DNA of 37,577 nt, taken from positions 1 through 37,577 of the forward strand of contig JAADDH010000029.1 of NCBI GenBank assembly GCA_013154035.1. The letters are read 5' to 3'. Origin of the DNA: Candidatus Iainarchaeum sp. Its GTDB lineage: Archaea; Iainarchaeota; Iainarchaeia; JAADDC01. Below, in pieces: positions 17,266 through 25,467 of this stretch. How positions within the stretch are numbered: the first letter of the stretch is position 1; each line of letters opens with the position of its first letter. Position numbers and translations under genes: made by a program. The notes beneath the pieces are model-generated. The model did no database searches and had not been told where the DNA came from. It saw only the letters and a list, made by a program, of their open reading frames with translations.

Positions 17266-17404
17266 GTTATAACATAGCTCGTTGTTATTTAAACTGTGAA
17301 GCTGATTGACGTCCTCGACTCGGAGCTCCGAGAGAAAGCTTTACGGCGCGGGGAGATAGCCAGAGAGGTAAATACCGGTCCAGTAATCTTTCTATCCTGA
17401 GATT

Positions 17405-17764
17405 TTATTCCAAATCACAAGACTTGAGCTCTACTTTGAGGAGTTCCCAGAAAAACAGAGAGAATACGCGCACATCCTTCCTGATCTTCAGCACTCTCAT
17501 CTGGTCCATCCACGCCATCTCCAACCACCAAAGGCATTTCCGCAGAATCAGATAGTCGGCATTATGCACTTTGAATCGAAGAAAACACAACGTGGACAGA
17601 TAATAGTCTGATAGAGATGTGGGCAATCGTATGGGCGCATCATCGTGGATAAACGTTTTAACACAGAATAGATCAAATGAGTGCATGGGCAACAAGTTTA
17701 GAGCCCGAGGAGTCCTAAAAACAGACTTCATTCGAAGGCTGTGGCCAAGCTGCTTCGAAGTCAC
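17405..17764 (-). CDS. Hypothetical ORF, possibly a gene fragment
   Basis: Open frame only; no motif. Confidence 0.25.
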   Translation of the reverse strand: MTSKQLGHSLRMKSVFRTPRALNLLPMHSFDLFCVKTFIHDDAPIRLPTSLSDYYLSTLCFLRFKVHNADYLILRKCLWWLEMAWMDQMRVLKIRKDVRVFSLFFWELLKVELKSCDLE

Positions 17765-18314
17765 GGCTCGTCTGGCATTTACAGGTTCCGATGGTACAGA
17801 AAATAACTATCCGCTCATTCTCGACAAAGCCACCGCACAGACGTATAACGGATATGCCGTCGATGTCGAAGGATATATCCAGCCTCTTCCGTGCAGATCA
17901 TATACTGGACAAGAAGTGAACGCTATTTCGGTCACAAGTATTGTTCCAATATCTAGCCGGCCAGTATCTGGAAATACGCGAGATAAAGTGGTAGCACATG
18001 ATGACACACTCTTCTGGATTGCACTAATCGCAATAGCATACTTAATAGCCACACACATCTACATTCCATACAAGACAACGCCTCTGACAAGCATTCCTGG
18101 CGTATACTGCGAAAATGGCACTCCAAAAATGCGCACATACGGCATGGGAATCTCGAAACTCGCGCTTAACATAGATGCGGCCGCACACTGCATGGAATAC
18201 AAATCATCCAGATGCCAGATAATATGTGTAAATGGAACGCCTTCCTGCCAATGTGAAGCCACGATCTCGGACATATTACTCAGTAGGGAGTACGAGTGGC
18301 TGGTAAACAAATGA
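17685..18314 (+). CDS. Membrane-anchored protein with N-terminal OB-like region and Cys-rich C-terminus
   Basis: FEVTARLAF...YAVDVEGYIQPLPC, TM TLFWIALIAIAYLIATHIYI, then YCENGTPKM...ICVNGTPSCQC. Confidence 0.6.
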   Translation: MGNKFRARGVLKTDFIRRLWPSCFEVTARLAFTGSDGTENNYPLILDKATAQTYNGYAVDVEGYIQPLPCRSYTGQEVNAISVTSIVPISSRPVSGNTRDKVVAHDDTLFWIALIAIAYLIATHIYIPYKTTPLTSIPGVYCENGTPKMRTYGMGISKLALNIDAAAHCMEYKSSRCQIICVNGTPSCQCEATISDILLSREYEWLVNK

Positions 18315-18666
18315 ACGCCGAAATTTCGCAAAAGTACATGTCCACCGTAGTGGCCAGGAAGCTCCAGAGATTTATCGAAAAGAACCCAAGTCCGAAGTTT
18401 GCAAAGGTGCGATATTTCAGGTAAGCGTTTATGTGCCGTAACCGTAACCCAAGATCTTCCTCGAAGAACGTTGAAAGTTCACGCAACATCTCTGTGATTT
18501 CATCCTCATCTTTAACGGTTGATAACATAGCATGTATTTTAGCAAGTTTTTCTTCAGCGCTTTTGACCGCACTCTGTAGATCTTTCCCATTTCAGCTTTA
18601 GGTCATCGGAAAGTTCTCTGAACTGATCGAGCAGACCCACCCGTACTCCCCCACACTCAGTAGTCA
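18280..18666 (-). pseudogene. Possible coiled-coil protein interrupted by a frameshift near 18585
   Basis: MTTECGGVRVGLLDQFRELSDDLKLKWE then, one frame over, DLQSAVKSAEEKLAKIHAMLSTVKDEDEITEMLRELSTFFEEDLG. Confidence 0.35.
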
Positions 18667-18671
18667 TGGAA

Positions 18672-18790
18672 TGCCGGGGGCGGGATTTGAACCCGCGACC
18701 TCCGGATTTCTCATCCGGCCTGCGCAGGCACCGGATCGCCAACAGGCGGATTATGAGTCCGGCGCTCCAACCAGGCTGAGCTACCCCGGC
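18672..18790 (-). tRNA. tRNA-Met(CAT) with 44-nt intron after position 37
   Basis: GCCGGGG acceptor pairs with CCCCGGC+A; loop CT-CAT-AA; exon 1 18790-18752, intron 18751-18708, exon 2 18707-18672; box A CTTTTAAACC upstream. Confidence 0.92.
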
Positions 18791-18836
18791 ACAGCAAGGA
18801 CCAGCAAATAAGGAACGGAAAGAAGGGTTTAAAAGA

Positions 18837-19451
18837 TCAGGCACCGCAGTGAACGGTGCTTGCAAAAATGGCCGCAAACCCCTCCACAGCCATCTGAGCC
18901 CCGATCGCCATGATAAATAGACCCATGAGGCGGACAATCGTAGAAAGAAGCTTTTTATTCACGGATTTCATAAACCGCAGGGCAAAAAGCATAGTTACTG
19001 CAACAGCGAGAACGGCCAAAGCAGTGACGGCGAGAGAGACAAGAACACCATCCTTAACCGCGATCGTAATGACTGTGGTGATAGCCGCGGGGCCAGCAAT
19101 GAGTGGCATGGCAACGGGCACTGTTGCCAGAGACATCAGATCGCTCTCCTCCTGTCGGGTAAATGCGATACCGCCCTCTAGCGCTTCTGCACCAATTTTG
19201 AACAAAATTATTCCTCCCGCCAGCCGCAACGCATTCACATCAATGTGGAACACGTCCTGCAGGATGATCTGGCCTGCAACAGCGAAAGATGCAAGTATGA
19301 TGAATCCGAGCACATTCGCGCGCAGCGTGAACCTAAACAAATCCTTCAGATGATAATCCTCGCGCAACAACCCCAGAAGAAGCACCTTGTCCGTAGGATC
19401 AATCATGATGTATAGCAAAAGAACCTCAGAAAGCAAACTAACAACATCCAT
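18837..19451 (-). CDS. MarC family integral membrane protein (UPF0056)
   Basis: IDPTDKVLLLGLL... and ATVPVAMPLIAGPAAITTVI. Confidence 0.92.
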   Translation of the reverse strand: MDVVSLLSEVLLLYIMIDPTDKVLLLGLLREDYHLKDLFRFTLRANVLGFIILASFAVAGQIILQDVFHIDVNALRLAGGIILFKIGAEALEGGIAFTRQEESDLMSLATVPVAMPLIAGPAAITTVITIAVKDGVLVSLAVTALAVLAVAVTMLFALRFMKSVNKKLLSTIVRLMGLFIMAIGAQMAVEGFAAIFASTVHCGA

Positions 19452-19481
19452 ACTGTGAACGCTGCGCAGAAAGAAATATAA

Positions 19482-19997
19482 TCAGCACCTGTGAGAGATC
19501 GCGTCGCGAATCCATTCCGGCACGTAGATATCCTGGCGTAGAAGCACCTCCGGCGGAACGCCATAGTCTACGGCACGGGCAAGTCCTCTTCTAACGAGAG
19601 AGTAATTGACGTTCAAAAAGCCGCCGGCAACAGGCAAAAGCACCACGCCGATTGTGCGCCCGTATTTATCCCGCACGTCTGACTTTGGAACTGCAACCAC
19701 CACACACCGCCCGTACAACAGCCTGTTCAGCTCACGGGCTGCAAGAACACCCTCTGGAGTATCCAGCTCGGGGGCGTTAATAGCTGCGAAGCGAACCTTA
19801 AAGTCAATACCCGCACGGTATCCGTAAACACCGCGAACCCAGGCCGTATCTCCGTCCACCACGCGTAAAACCCTTGCAACAGAATAGTAATACGCAGGTG
19901 GTCGCTGATCGAGAACGTATGCAGATAAAATAAGAAGTACTGCGGAAATCAGAAAATATACGTTAGCGTGCCGCCTTCTCAGCACGGTAAACATCAA
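19482..19997 (-). CDS. Membrane-anchored thermonuclease (SNase-like)
   Basis: VVDGDTAWVRG, VRFAAINAPELDTPEG and DKYGRTIGVVLL motifs. Confidence 0.9.
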   Translation of the reverse strand: MMFTVLRRRHANVYFLISAVLLILSAYVLDQRPPAYYYSVARVLRVVDGDTAWVRGVYGYRAGIDFKVRFAAINAPELDTPEGVLAARELNRLLYGRCVVVAVPKSDVRDKYGRTIGVVLLPVAGGFLNVNYSLVRRGLARAVDYGVPPEVLLRQDIYVPEWIRDAISHRC

Positions 19998-20679
19998 GAA
20001 CTACCTCCGGCTTCGAGTAGAGGGTTGCGGCAGCATTTAAATCGGGAATTTCATACGTCACATTCCCAGAAATCTCAAGGACGGCCTTGAATACACGGGA
20101 AAGTGCGCTAGACGCTGTGTTAAAATCCACATCCAAATAGTACGTGCAATGCTCCAGTAATTCATTATGATCACTCTCAAGATACGCGCGGAAATACTTT
20201 ATAGGCATGTTAACCTCTGTGAGCACGGCGTGGCACAAGTTCAGATCCACGTGCGCGGGCACGGCATCTACCATACTGCGATCGGGGACCACAGGCACAG
20301 AAGCAGCATATGCCCTACTCCCGTTAGACCAGAATGCAAAGAGCGTGGCAGAATTGGAATCATGCGGAAGCACCACCGCATACGCAGGGCCGGAAACGTG
20401 AACGCCAGGAATGCGGACCACATTGGAGGAATAGCGCGAGGAAACCACATATGCGGCCAGTGCATTCCCAGAAAGAACACGAGAGAACGCGGAAGATGGG
20501 AGAATATCAGACGAATACAGTGTATATCCGCCACCGCAACGCTGAACGTGCAACCACGAATATGGGGGCTGTGGGCACTCAGAGGATGGAGCGCTGTAAT
20601 ACACGATATATCCTACGATCACCCCGACGGACAACGCAACCAACACACTAATGGGCAGATTTCTGTTTTGCAAAGGCAC
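19963..20679 (-). CDS. Membrane-anchored extracytoplasmic hypothetical protein
   Basis: N-terminal TM LPISVLVALSVGVIVGYIVYY; overlaps nth and the SNase gene. Confidence 0.65.
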   Translation of the reverse strand: MPLQNRNLPISVLVALSVGVIVGYIVYYSAPSSECPQPPYSWLHVQRCGGGYTLYSSDILPSSAFSRVLSGNALAAYVVSSRYSSNVVRIPGVHVSGPAYAVVLPHDSNSATLFAFWSNGSRAYAASVPVVPDRSMVDAVPAHVDLNLCHAVLTEVNMPIKYFRAYLESDHNELLEHCTYYLDVDFNTASSALSRVFKAVLEISGNVTYEIPDLNAAATLYSKPEVVLDVYRAEKAAR

Positions 20680-21283
20680 ACACCTCCCGGAGCGGGCAAC
20701 GATTACATTTAGGTCCTACGGGTTTACAAACTGCGCGGCCAAATCGAACAAGAGCGTGGTTTACGGGAATCCAAAATTCCTCAGGAACAATTCGCTTAAG
20801 GGCATCCTCCACATCCTCCGGCTTGGCATCTGGCGGGACAATGCCGAGACGCTTTGCCACGCGGAAGACGTGCGTATCCACAGGGATTGCGGGCTTTCCG
20901 AACGCATAGGCAAGCACAATATTCGCACATTTGCGCCCAATGCCGGGAATCTTAACCAAATCCTCAAAACGATCGGGAACAACGCCATCGAACTCGTCAA
21001 GAACGTAGCGAGCTGCCTTAACGATTGTACGGGACTTGTTGCGGTAAAAACCGACGGGATATATGAGCTCCTCTATCTCGGCAGGATCCGCACGTGCTAG
21101 GTCTTCCGGACCGGAGAAACGAGAGAACAGCCTGCGATACGCGGCATCGGTAGTCTCGTCCTTGGTGCGTTGAGAAAGAATGCAGCCAATGAGCACACGG
21201 AACGGATCATCGCGCACGTGGGCAGGCATTGGTTCATCGGCATACTCGGAAATAATTCTGCGGATTATGGGCCACCAATCCAC
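20648..21283 (-). CDS. nth: Endonuclease III
   Basis: HhH KIPGIGRKCANIVLAYAFGKPAIPVDTHVFRVAKRLG and 4Fe-4S CKPVGPKCNRCPLREVC. Confidence 0.95.
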   Translation of the reverse strand: MDWWPIIRRIISEYADEPMPAHVRDDPFRVLIGCILSQRTKDETTDAAYRRLFSRFSGPEDLARADPAEIEELIYPVGFYRNKSRTIVKAARYVLDEFDGVVPDRFEDLVKIPGIGRKCANIVLAYAFGKPAIPVDTHVFRVAKRLGIVPPDAKPEDVEDALKRIVPEEFWIPVNHALVRFGRAVCKPVGPKCNRCPLREVCAFAKQKSAH

Positions 21284-21301
21284 GCAGGGAGGAGGAACGA
21301 T

Positions 21302-21312
21302 GTTTTTTAAAT
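21302..21312 (+). promoter_or_regulatory. Box A / TATA element of tRNA-Phe
   Basis: GTTTTTTAAAT about 22-32 nt upstream of the tRNA 5' end. Confidence 0.6.
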
Positions 21313-21333
21313 GGAATCCCGCGAATCAATAAC

Positions 21334-21407
21334 GGGGGCGTAGCTCAGCCTGGGAGAGCGTCCGGCTGAAGACCGGTGTGTCGTGGGTTCAAATCCCACC
21401 GCCCCCA
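21334..21407 (+). tRNA. tRNA-Phe(GAA)
   Basis: GGGGGCG/CGCCCCC+A acceptor; anticodon arm CCGGCTGAAGACCGG; GGGTTCAAATCCC T-arm. Confidence 0.95.
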
Positions 21408-21429
21408 TATGGGGAAACCGATGCATAAT

Positions 21430-21520
21430 CAGGGATTGTAAAATCCCTGGTTAGCGTCGCGTCAACCGAGACGGCGGTTGTTCCGCCACACCCATGCTGG
21501 GTTCCCAGGCTAGCGGCTAC
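21430..21520 (+). ncRNA. Candidate structured noncoding RNA or leader between tRNA-Phe and the PsiE-like gene
   Basis: 10-bp hairpin AATCAGGGAT-TGTAAA-ATCCCTGGTT, then mutually exclusive stems CAACCG...CGGTTG and GGCGG-TTGTT-CCGCC followed by ACA. Confidence 0.35.
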
Positions 21521-21563
21521 GGGGCTGGCGCGCCCCCGCCACTCATTCTCATTAGGTGGTGTA

Positions 21564-22007
21564 ATGGACGAGAAAAAGCGGGAAAAGCGAATGAAGCGCA
21601 GAGCAAGCAAATGGGAGCTATCAATAAAGGCAGTAAAACTTAGCACGGGCGCACTACTCGTTGTTGCTGCGGTGGCCATTCTCATATCGGCAGTTACACA
21701 CACGTGGGGGCTACTATGTGCAGGAAACGCAGATGTTGCATTTGAATCCTTCATATCGGATGTGCTCCTCGTGATAATCGTGCTAGAATTGGCGAAAACA
21801 CTGTTCACTTACGTAGAAAACGAAGAAATGTACCTCCACTCGATCATGGAAGCAGCATTCATAGCTGTTATGCGGCAGGTAATCATGCTGGAAATCGAGA
21901 GCAAACCCTGGACAGAGACAATATCTCTATCAGCGCTGATTCTCGCTCTGGGATACGTGTACTACCGAATGTTCAAGACAAACCAAGACGATAGCACCAT
22001 GCATTAA
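21564..22007 (+). CDS. PsiE-like membrane protein
   Basis: DVLLVIIVLELAKTLFTYVENEEMYLHSIMEAAFIAVMRQVIMLE. Confidence 0.7.
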   Translation: MDEKKREKRMKRRASKWELSIKAVKLSTGALLVVAAVAILISAVTHTWGLLCAGNADVAFESFISDVLLVIIVLELAKTLFTYVENEEMYLHSIMEAAFIAVMRQVIMLEIESKPWTETISLSALILALGYVYYRMFKTNQDDSTMH

Positions 22008-22040
22008 AACACAACGGCGCAAATCAAAGGGGTGAGGCAC

Positions 22041-22955
22041 ATGATACACGTATTCGGCCACAAGGTTCCAGACACAGACGCAGTATGCTCAGCCATCGGC
22101 TACGCGCACCTGCTGCGGGAACTGGGCAAAGATGCGAAGGCGTTCAGACTCGGTGAGCTGAACGCTGAGACAAAACTCGTGCTTGAGCGGTTTGGCGTTG
22201 AAACACCAGAACTATTGGAGAACGCAGCAGGGAAAGACGTCTGGCTCATGGACCACAACGAATTCGGTCAGAGCGCTGACGGCATTGAGGACGCCAACAT
22301 CATCGGCGTGATTGACCACCACAAGATCAAGTTCTCCTACGACAAGCCCATAACATACATTGCACTACCCTGGGGCTCCTCGTCCACAATCGTGGCAAAA
22401 CTCTACGAGATATACGGCGTGGAAATTCCCAAGCACATCGCCGGCTGCCTGCTGAGCGCAATTCTCTCCGACACAGTCATATTCAAGTCCCCTACGACCA
22501 CGGAAACAGACAGGGAGATCGCAGCAAAACTAGCAGCCATCGCCGGCGTGGACGACATGACTGCATGGGGCATTGAGATGTTCAAGGCCAAGAGCAAGAT
22601 TGGCGAGAAGAGTGCCAGGGATATCGTGCTTAACGACTACAAGGTGTACGAATTCGGCGGAAGAAAGATCCTCATCAACCAGGTGGAGGTCATTGACGAC
22701 AGCGAGGTTCTGGCACGAAAGGACGAAATCATCGCAGAGATGCAGAAGATCAAGGAAGAGCAGGGCCTATTCGCCGTGCTGACCATGGTTACGGACATCA
22801 TGAAGGAGGGTACCACGCTCTTGGTTGTGGCAGACGACGTCGCGCCCATAGAGAAGGCATTTGGCAAGGAAATCAAGGACAATGCAGTATGGCTCCCAGG
22901 CGTGATGTCCAGGAAGAAGCAGATTGTTCCACCGCTGGAGCAGGTCATGGCATAA
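22041..22955 (+). CDS. ppaC: Manganese-dependent inorganic pyrophosphatase (DHH family)
   Basis: HKVPDTDAVCSAIGYA, DHNEFGQS, GVIDHHKI, AILSDTVIFKSPTTT. Confidence 0.95.
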   Translation: MIHVFGHKVPDTDAVCSAIGYAHLLRELGKDAKAFRLGELNAETKLVLERFGVETPELLENAAGKDVWLMDHNEFGQSADGIEDANIIGVIDHHKIKFSYDKPITYIALPWGSSSTIVAKLYEIYGVEIPKHIAGCLLSAILSDTVIFKSPTTTETDREIAAKLAAIAGVDDMTAWGIEMFKAKSKIGEKSARDIVLNDYKVYEFGGRKILINQVEVIDDSEVLARKDEIIAEMQKIKEEQGLFAVLTMVTDIMKEGTTLLVVADDVAPIEKAFGKEIKDNAVWLPGVMSRKKQIVPPLEQVMA

Positions 22956-23096
22956 TGGGATTAAATTCCCTTCTACCTATTTTTGTCTGACCGCTCGGCA
23001 GGGAGTTGCGGGATCAGTGATGCACAACTGGCGCGCAAGTATTGGCCTGAAATACTGGACGAAGCGAATGGCGATGTAGGGGGCGCAGCCCTGCGT

Positions 23097-23180
23097 GCGG
23101 GGGTGGCCGAGCGGCCAAAGGCGTCGGACTTAAGATCCGATGGGTAAGTCCCTGCGCGGGTTCGACTCCCGCCCCCCGCA
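23097..23180 (+). tRNA. tRNA-Leu(TAA)
   Basis: GCGGGGG/CCCCCGC+A acceptor; class II long variable arm; anticodon loop CTTAAGA. Confidence 0.95.
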
Positions 23181-23234
23181 TTTCAAAACATACAAACACA
23201 GGCAGCGCGCAACCGAATACAAGGACGTGAAAGA

Positions 23235-24149
23235 ATGCTCGCATGGCTCGTCCTCATAGCAGGTATTCTCGCAATAGTTTGGGCAGCGAGCACAACGATA
23301 CGGGAAACAGAGAACCTGGCCGCAAAGCTGGGGTGGTCAAAGTATGGTATAGCATCGACGCTCGTTGCTGCAATGACTTCACTGCCAGAGCTAATAGTTT
23401 CCGTCATAGCGGCGAGGTCAGGAAACTACGGAATCGTCACGGGAACTGTTTTTGGCTCAGTAGTTGGCCTGCTGCTACTATCATTGGGACTGATCGGGCT
23501 AATTTCCGAAGTCAGATTTAACAAAGAAGAAAAAACGCTGGGACGACGCTCGATAACAATCGTGGTGCTGGTGGCAATTCTGGCAATTGTTTTCACAAAA
23601 ATTACGTGGTGGATGGGCATCATTCTGCTCGGCGTATATCTGGCATACGTCCATACCGTGTCGAAAACCAGCAAATCTGAGGAAAAACAAAGTCGTGAGG
23701 GAGAGGCGTGGAAGCATATCATATTGATCGCGGCAGGAGTGGCAACGCTGATACTGGCAGCAGAGGGCATCGTATGGGCAGTGCAGGCAATATCACGTGA
23801 ATACGGCGTAGATCCCTTCGTAATATCGTTCATAATCGTCGCAATAGGGACAAATCTCCCCGAAATAACCGTGGAAATCGTATCCACAATCAAGAACAGG
23901 TCAGAAATAGCGGTGGGGGACATACTTGGAAGCGCAGTGGCAGACACAACTCTAGTTCTTGGAAGCGCTGCAATCGTCGGAGGGGCGATCCCAGTAGGCC
24001 TTACCGCACATATAGGGGCAGCGATTCTTCTGGGCTCCGCGATAGTGGCATGGAAGATAGAAACAGAGGAAAAAATAACAATGTGGGAAGCTGTTGGGCT
24101 ACTAGTGGCTTATTTCCTCGTCATTGCGACCGAGATGGCGCTGGGGTAG
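23235..24149 (+). CDS. Ca2+/Na+ antiporter (CaCA family)
   Basis: Duplicated alpha repeats: TSLPELIVSVIAARSG..TGTVFGSVVG and GTNLPEITVEIVSTIKNRSEIAVGDILGSAVAD. Confidence 0.93.
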   Translation: MLAWLVLIAGILAIVWAASTTIRETENLAAKLGWSKYGIASTLVAAMTSLPELIVSVIAARSGNYGIVTGTVFGSVVGLLLLSLGLIGLISEVRFNKEEKTLGRRSITIVVLVAILAIVFTKITWWMGIILLGVYLAYVHTVSKTSKSEEKQSREGEAWKHIILIAAGVATLILAAEGIVWAVQAISREYGVDPFVISFIIVAIGTNLPEITVEIVSTIKNRSEIAVGDILGSAVADTTLVLGSAAIVGGAIPVGLTAHIGAAILLGSAIVAWKIETEEKITMWEAVGLLVAYFLVIATEMALG

Positions 24150-25365
24150 CGGCAAGAGTATCTGACTCGATCTCCGGATGATCATGGAGGTATTTCCAGA
24201 CGAGGAAAGCCCCTAAGATATTGGTCCATAGAATCGTAGCAGAGACCACCTGGAGGATTGTGTTCACAACAGTGTCGGGAAAACCATGCGCAGTGAGCTC
24301 CACGTAGACAATGGCGGAAAGCACAGCACCGCCAAGGCCTCTTGGAATCAAAATTGCCAAGCGCCAGGGATCTGCAATCTCCATAAACTTGGCGGCGAGA
24401 TAGCGCGCCCCAAGGGATATAAAAGACAGGGCAACCGCGAATCCCCATACCGCCGGGCTAATGGTGGGGGAGAAGATCACACCGAGGAACACGAAGAAAA
24501 ACACACGCACAAAGAACGTAATCTCTCGGTGTAGCTGGATCATATTGACCATGCGAAGAGGGGACACGATGTGCAGATTCGTCAAGGTCATTCCGAACAC
24601 AAGGGCAAAGAGTGGGCCGTTCCCGCCGAACTCGTTCATAATCGCGTAAAAGAGCAAAAGCGTTGCGAATGTGAGCATGTACGAGTAGGAGCGATTACCA
24701 AGATTTTTGAGGACCTTTTCCCAGCCATAGCCAACGAGAATGCCAAAAACGATGGATACTGAGAAAGCGGATAAGATATCGCGAACGGGAACAGTCCAGT
24801 TTGGATTCGGTGTGAGAAGGAATTGTAAAAGTGCTAGAACAAAAACAACATTATACACGTTGGTTATGGTGGATTCGAGCTCCAAAATAGTCTGCGTTTT
24901 TGGATCTAGGCGCAGACGCTTCCCGAGGGAGATTACAATTGCAGCGCTCGTACCCCCAAGCAGGAAGCCCACCATTAGCGAGAGGGTCCAGTTCCAGTGG
25001 AAGAGAAGAGTTGCAATGATGCCACCGAGAATCGCCGAGGCGAGATAGTGGGCGGTGGCGAAGTAGAAGCTGCGAGGTGCCTCCTTGAGCACGCGTTGCA
25101 CGTCAAGGTTCATGCCCGTCTCGAACATGATCACGGCAATGGCAAGAGATGCCATGATGTCTGCATACTGCTTGAAAGCAGCAGGGTTAAAGATTTGGGC
25201 AATGATCGAATGCGGCCAAAGCATGTTCGCAACAGGACCAAAGAGGATGCCCAACAGGATCAGTATGAGCGAATCGGGGATCTTTATGCGGTCAAAGAAG
25301 TAGTCTGCAAAAAATCCCACGTAAATAAGCGCTGCGACGATTGCAAAAACCACCGAAACGAACAT
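24121..25365 (-). CDS. Cation:proton antiporter (CPA family)
   Basis: LGILFGPVANML, IAVIMFETGMNLDVQRVLK, GGTSAAIVISLGKRL. Confidence 0.9.
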   Translation of the reverse strand: MFVSVVFAIVAALIYVGFFADYFFDRIKIPDSLILILLGILFGPVANMLWPHSIIAQIFNPAAFKQYADIMASLAIAVIMFETGMNLDVQRVLKEAPRSFYFATAHYLASAILGGIIATLLFHWNWTLSLMVGFLLGGTSAAIVISLGKRLRLDPKTQTILELESTITNVYNVVFVLALLQFLLTPNPNWTVPVRDILSAFSVSIVFGILVGYGWEKVLKNLGNRSYSYMLTFATLLLFYAIMNEFGGNGPLFALVFGMTLTNLHIVSPLRMVNMIQLHREITFFVRVFFFVFLGVIFSPTISPAVWGFAVALSFISLGARYLAAKFMEIADPWRLAILIPRGLGGAVLSAIVYVELTAHGFPDTVVNTILQVVSATILWTNILGAFLVWKYLHDHPEIESDTLAATPAPSRSQ

Positions 25366-25467
25366 GCTGTTAAAAGAGTTCCAATAAATAAAAATTTACG
25401 GGATGATGATAGCGACGTGTCCTGATTTGATGAGGACATTGCCTCCCGACTGACCGGTTGTGATATC

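Larger units (their letters stand above)
14249..18692. mobile_element. tRNA-Met-targeted integrative island (possibly two tandem insertions), no integrase found
   Basis: Bounded by a 22-bp direct repeat with the tRNA-Met 3' end; internal third tRNA fragment at 16739-16761; TA modules and orphan genes inside. Confidence 0.65.

Noticed and set aside
18554-18937. 127-aa minus-strand ORF
   Set aside because: Runs straight through the tRNA-Met gene, so the ORF as a whole is not coding; only its C-terminal part (from 18666) is considered as a possible frameshifted gene.
21389-21808. 139-aa minus-strand ORF
   Set aside because: Overlaps the tRNA-Phe 3' end and is antisense to the PsiE-like gene.
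22980-23090. Possible C/D box sRNA before tRNA-Leu (GTGATGC, CCTGA, GCGATGT)
   Set aside because: Boxes deviate from RUGAUGA/CUGA consensus and the spacing is unconvincing.
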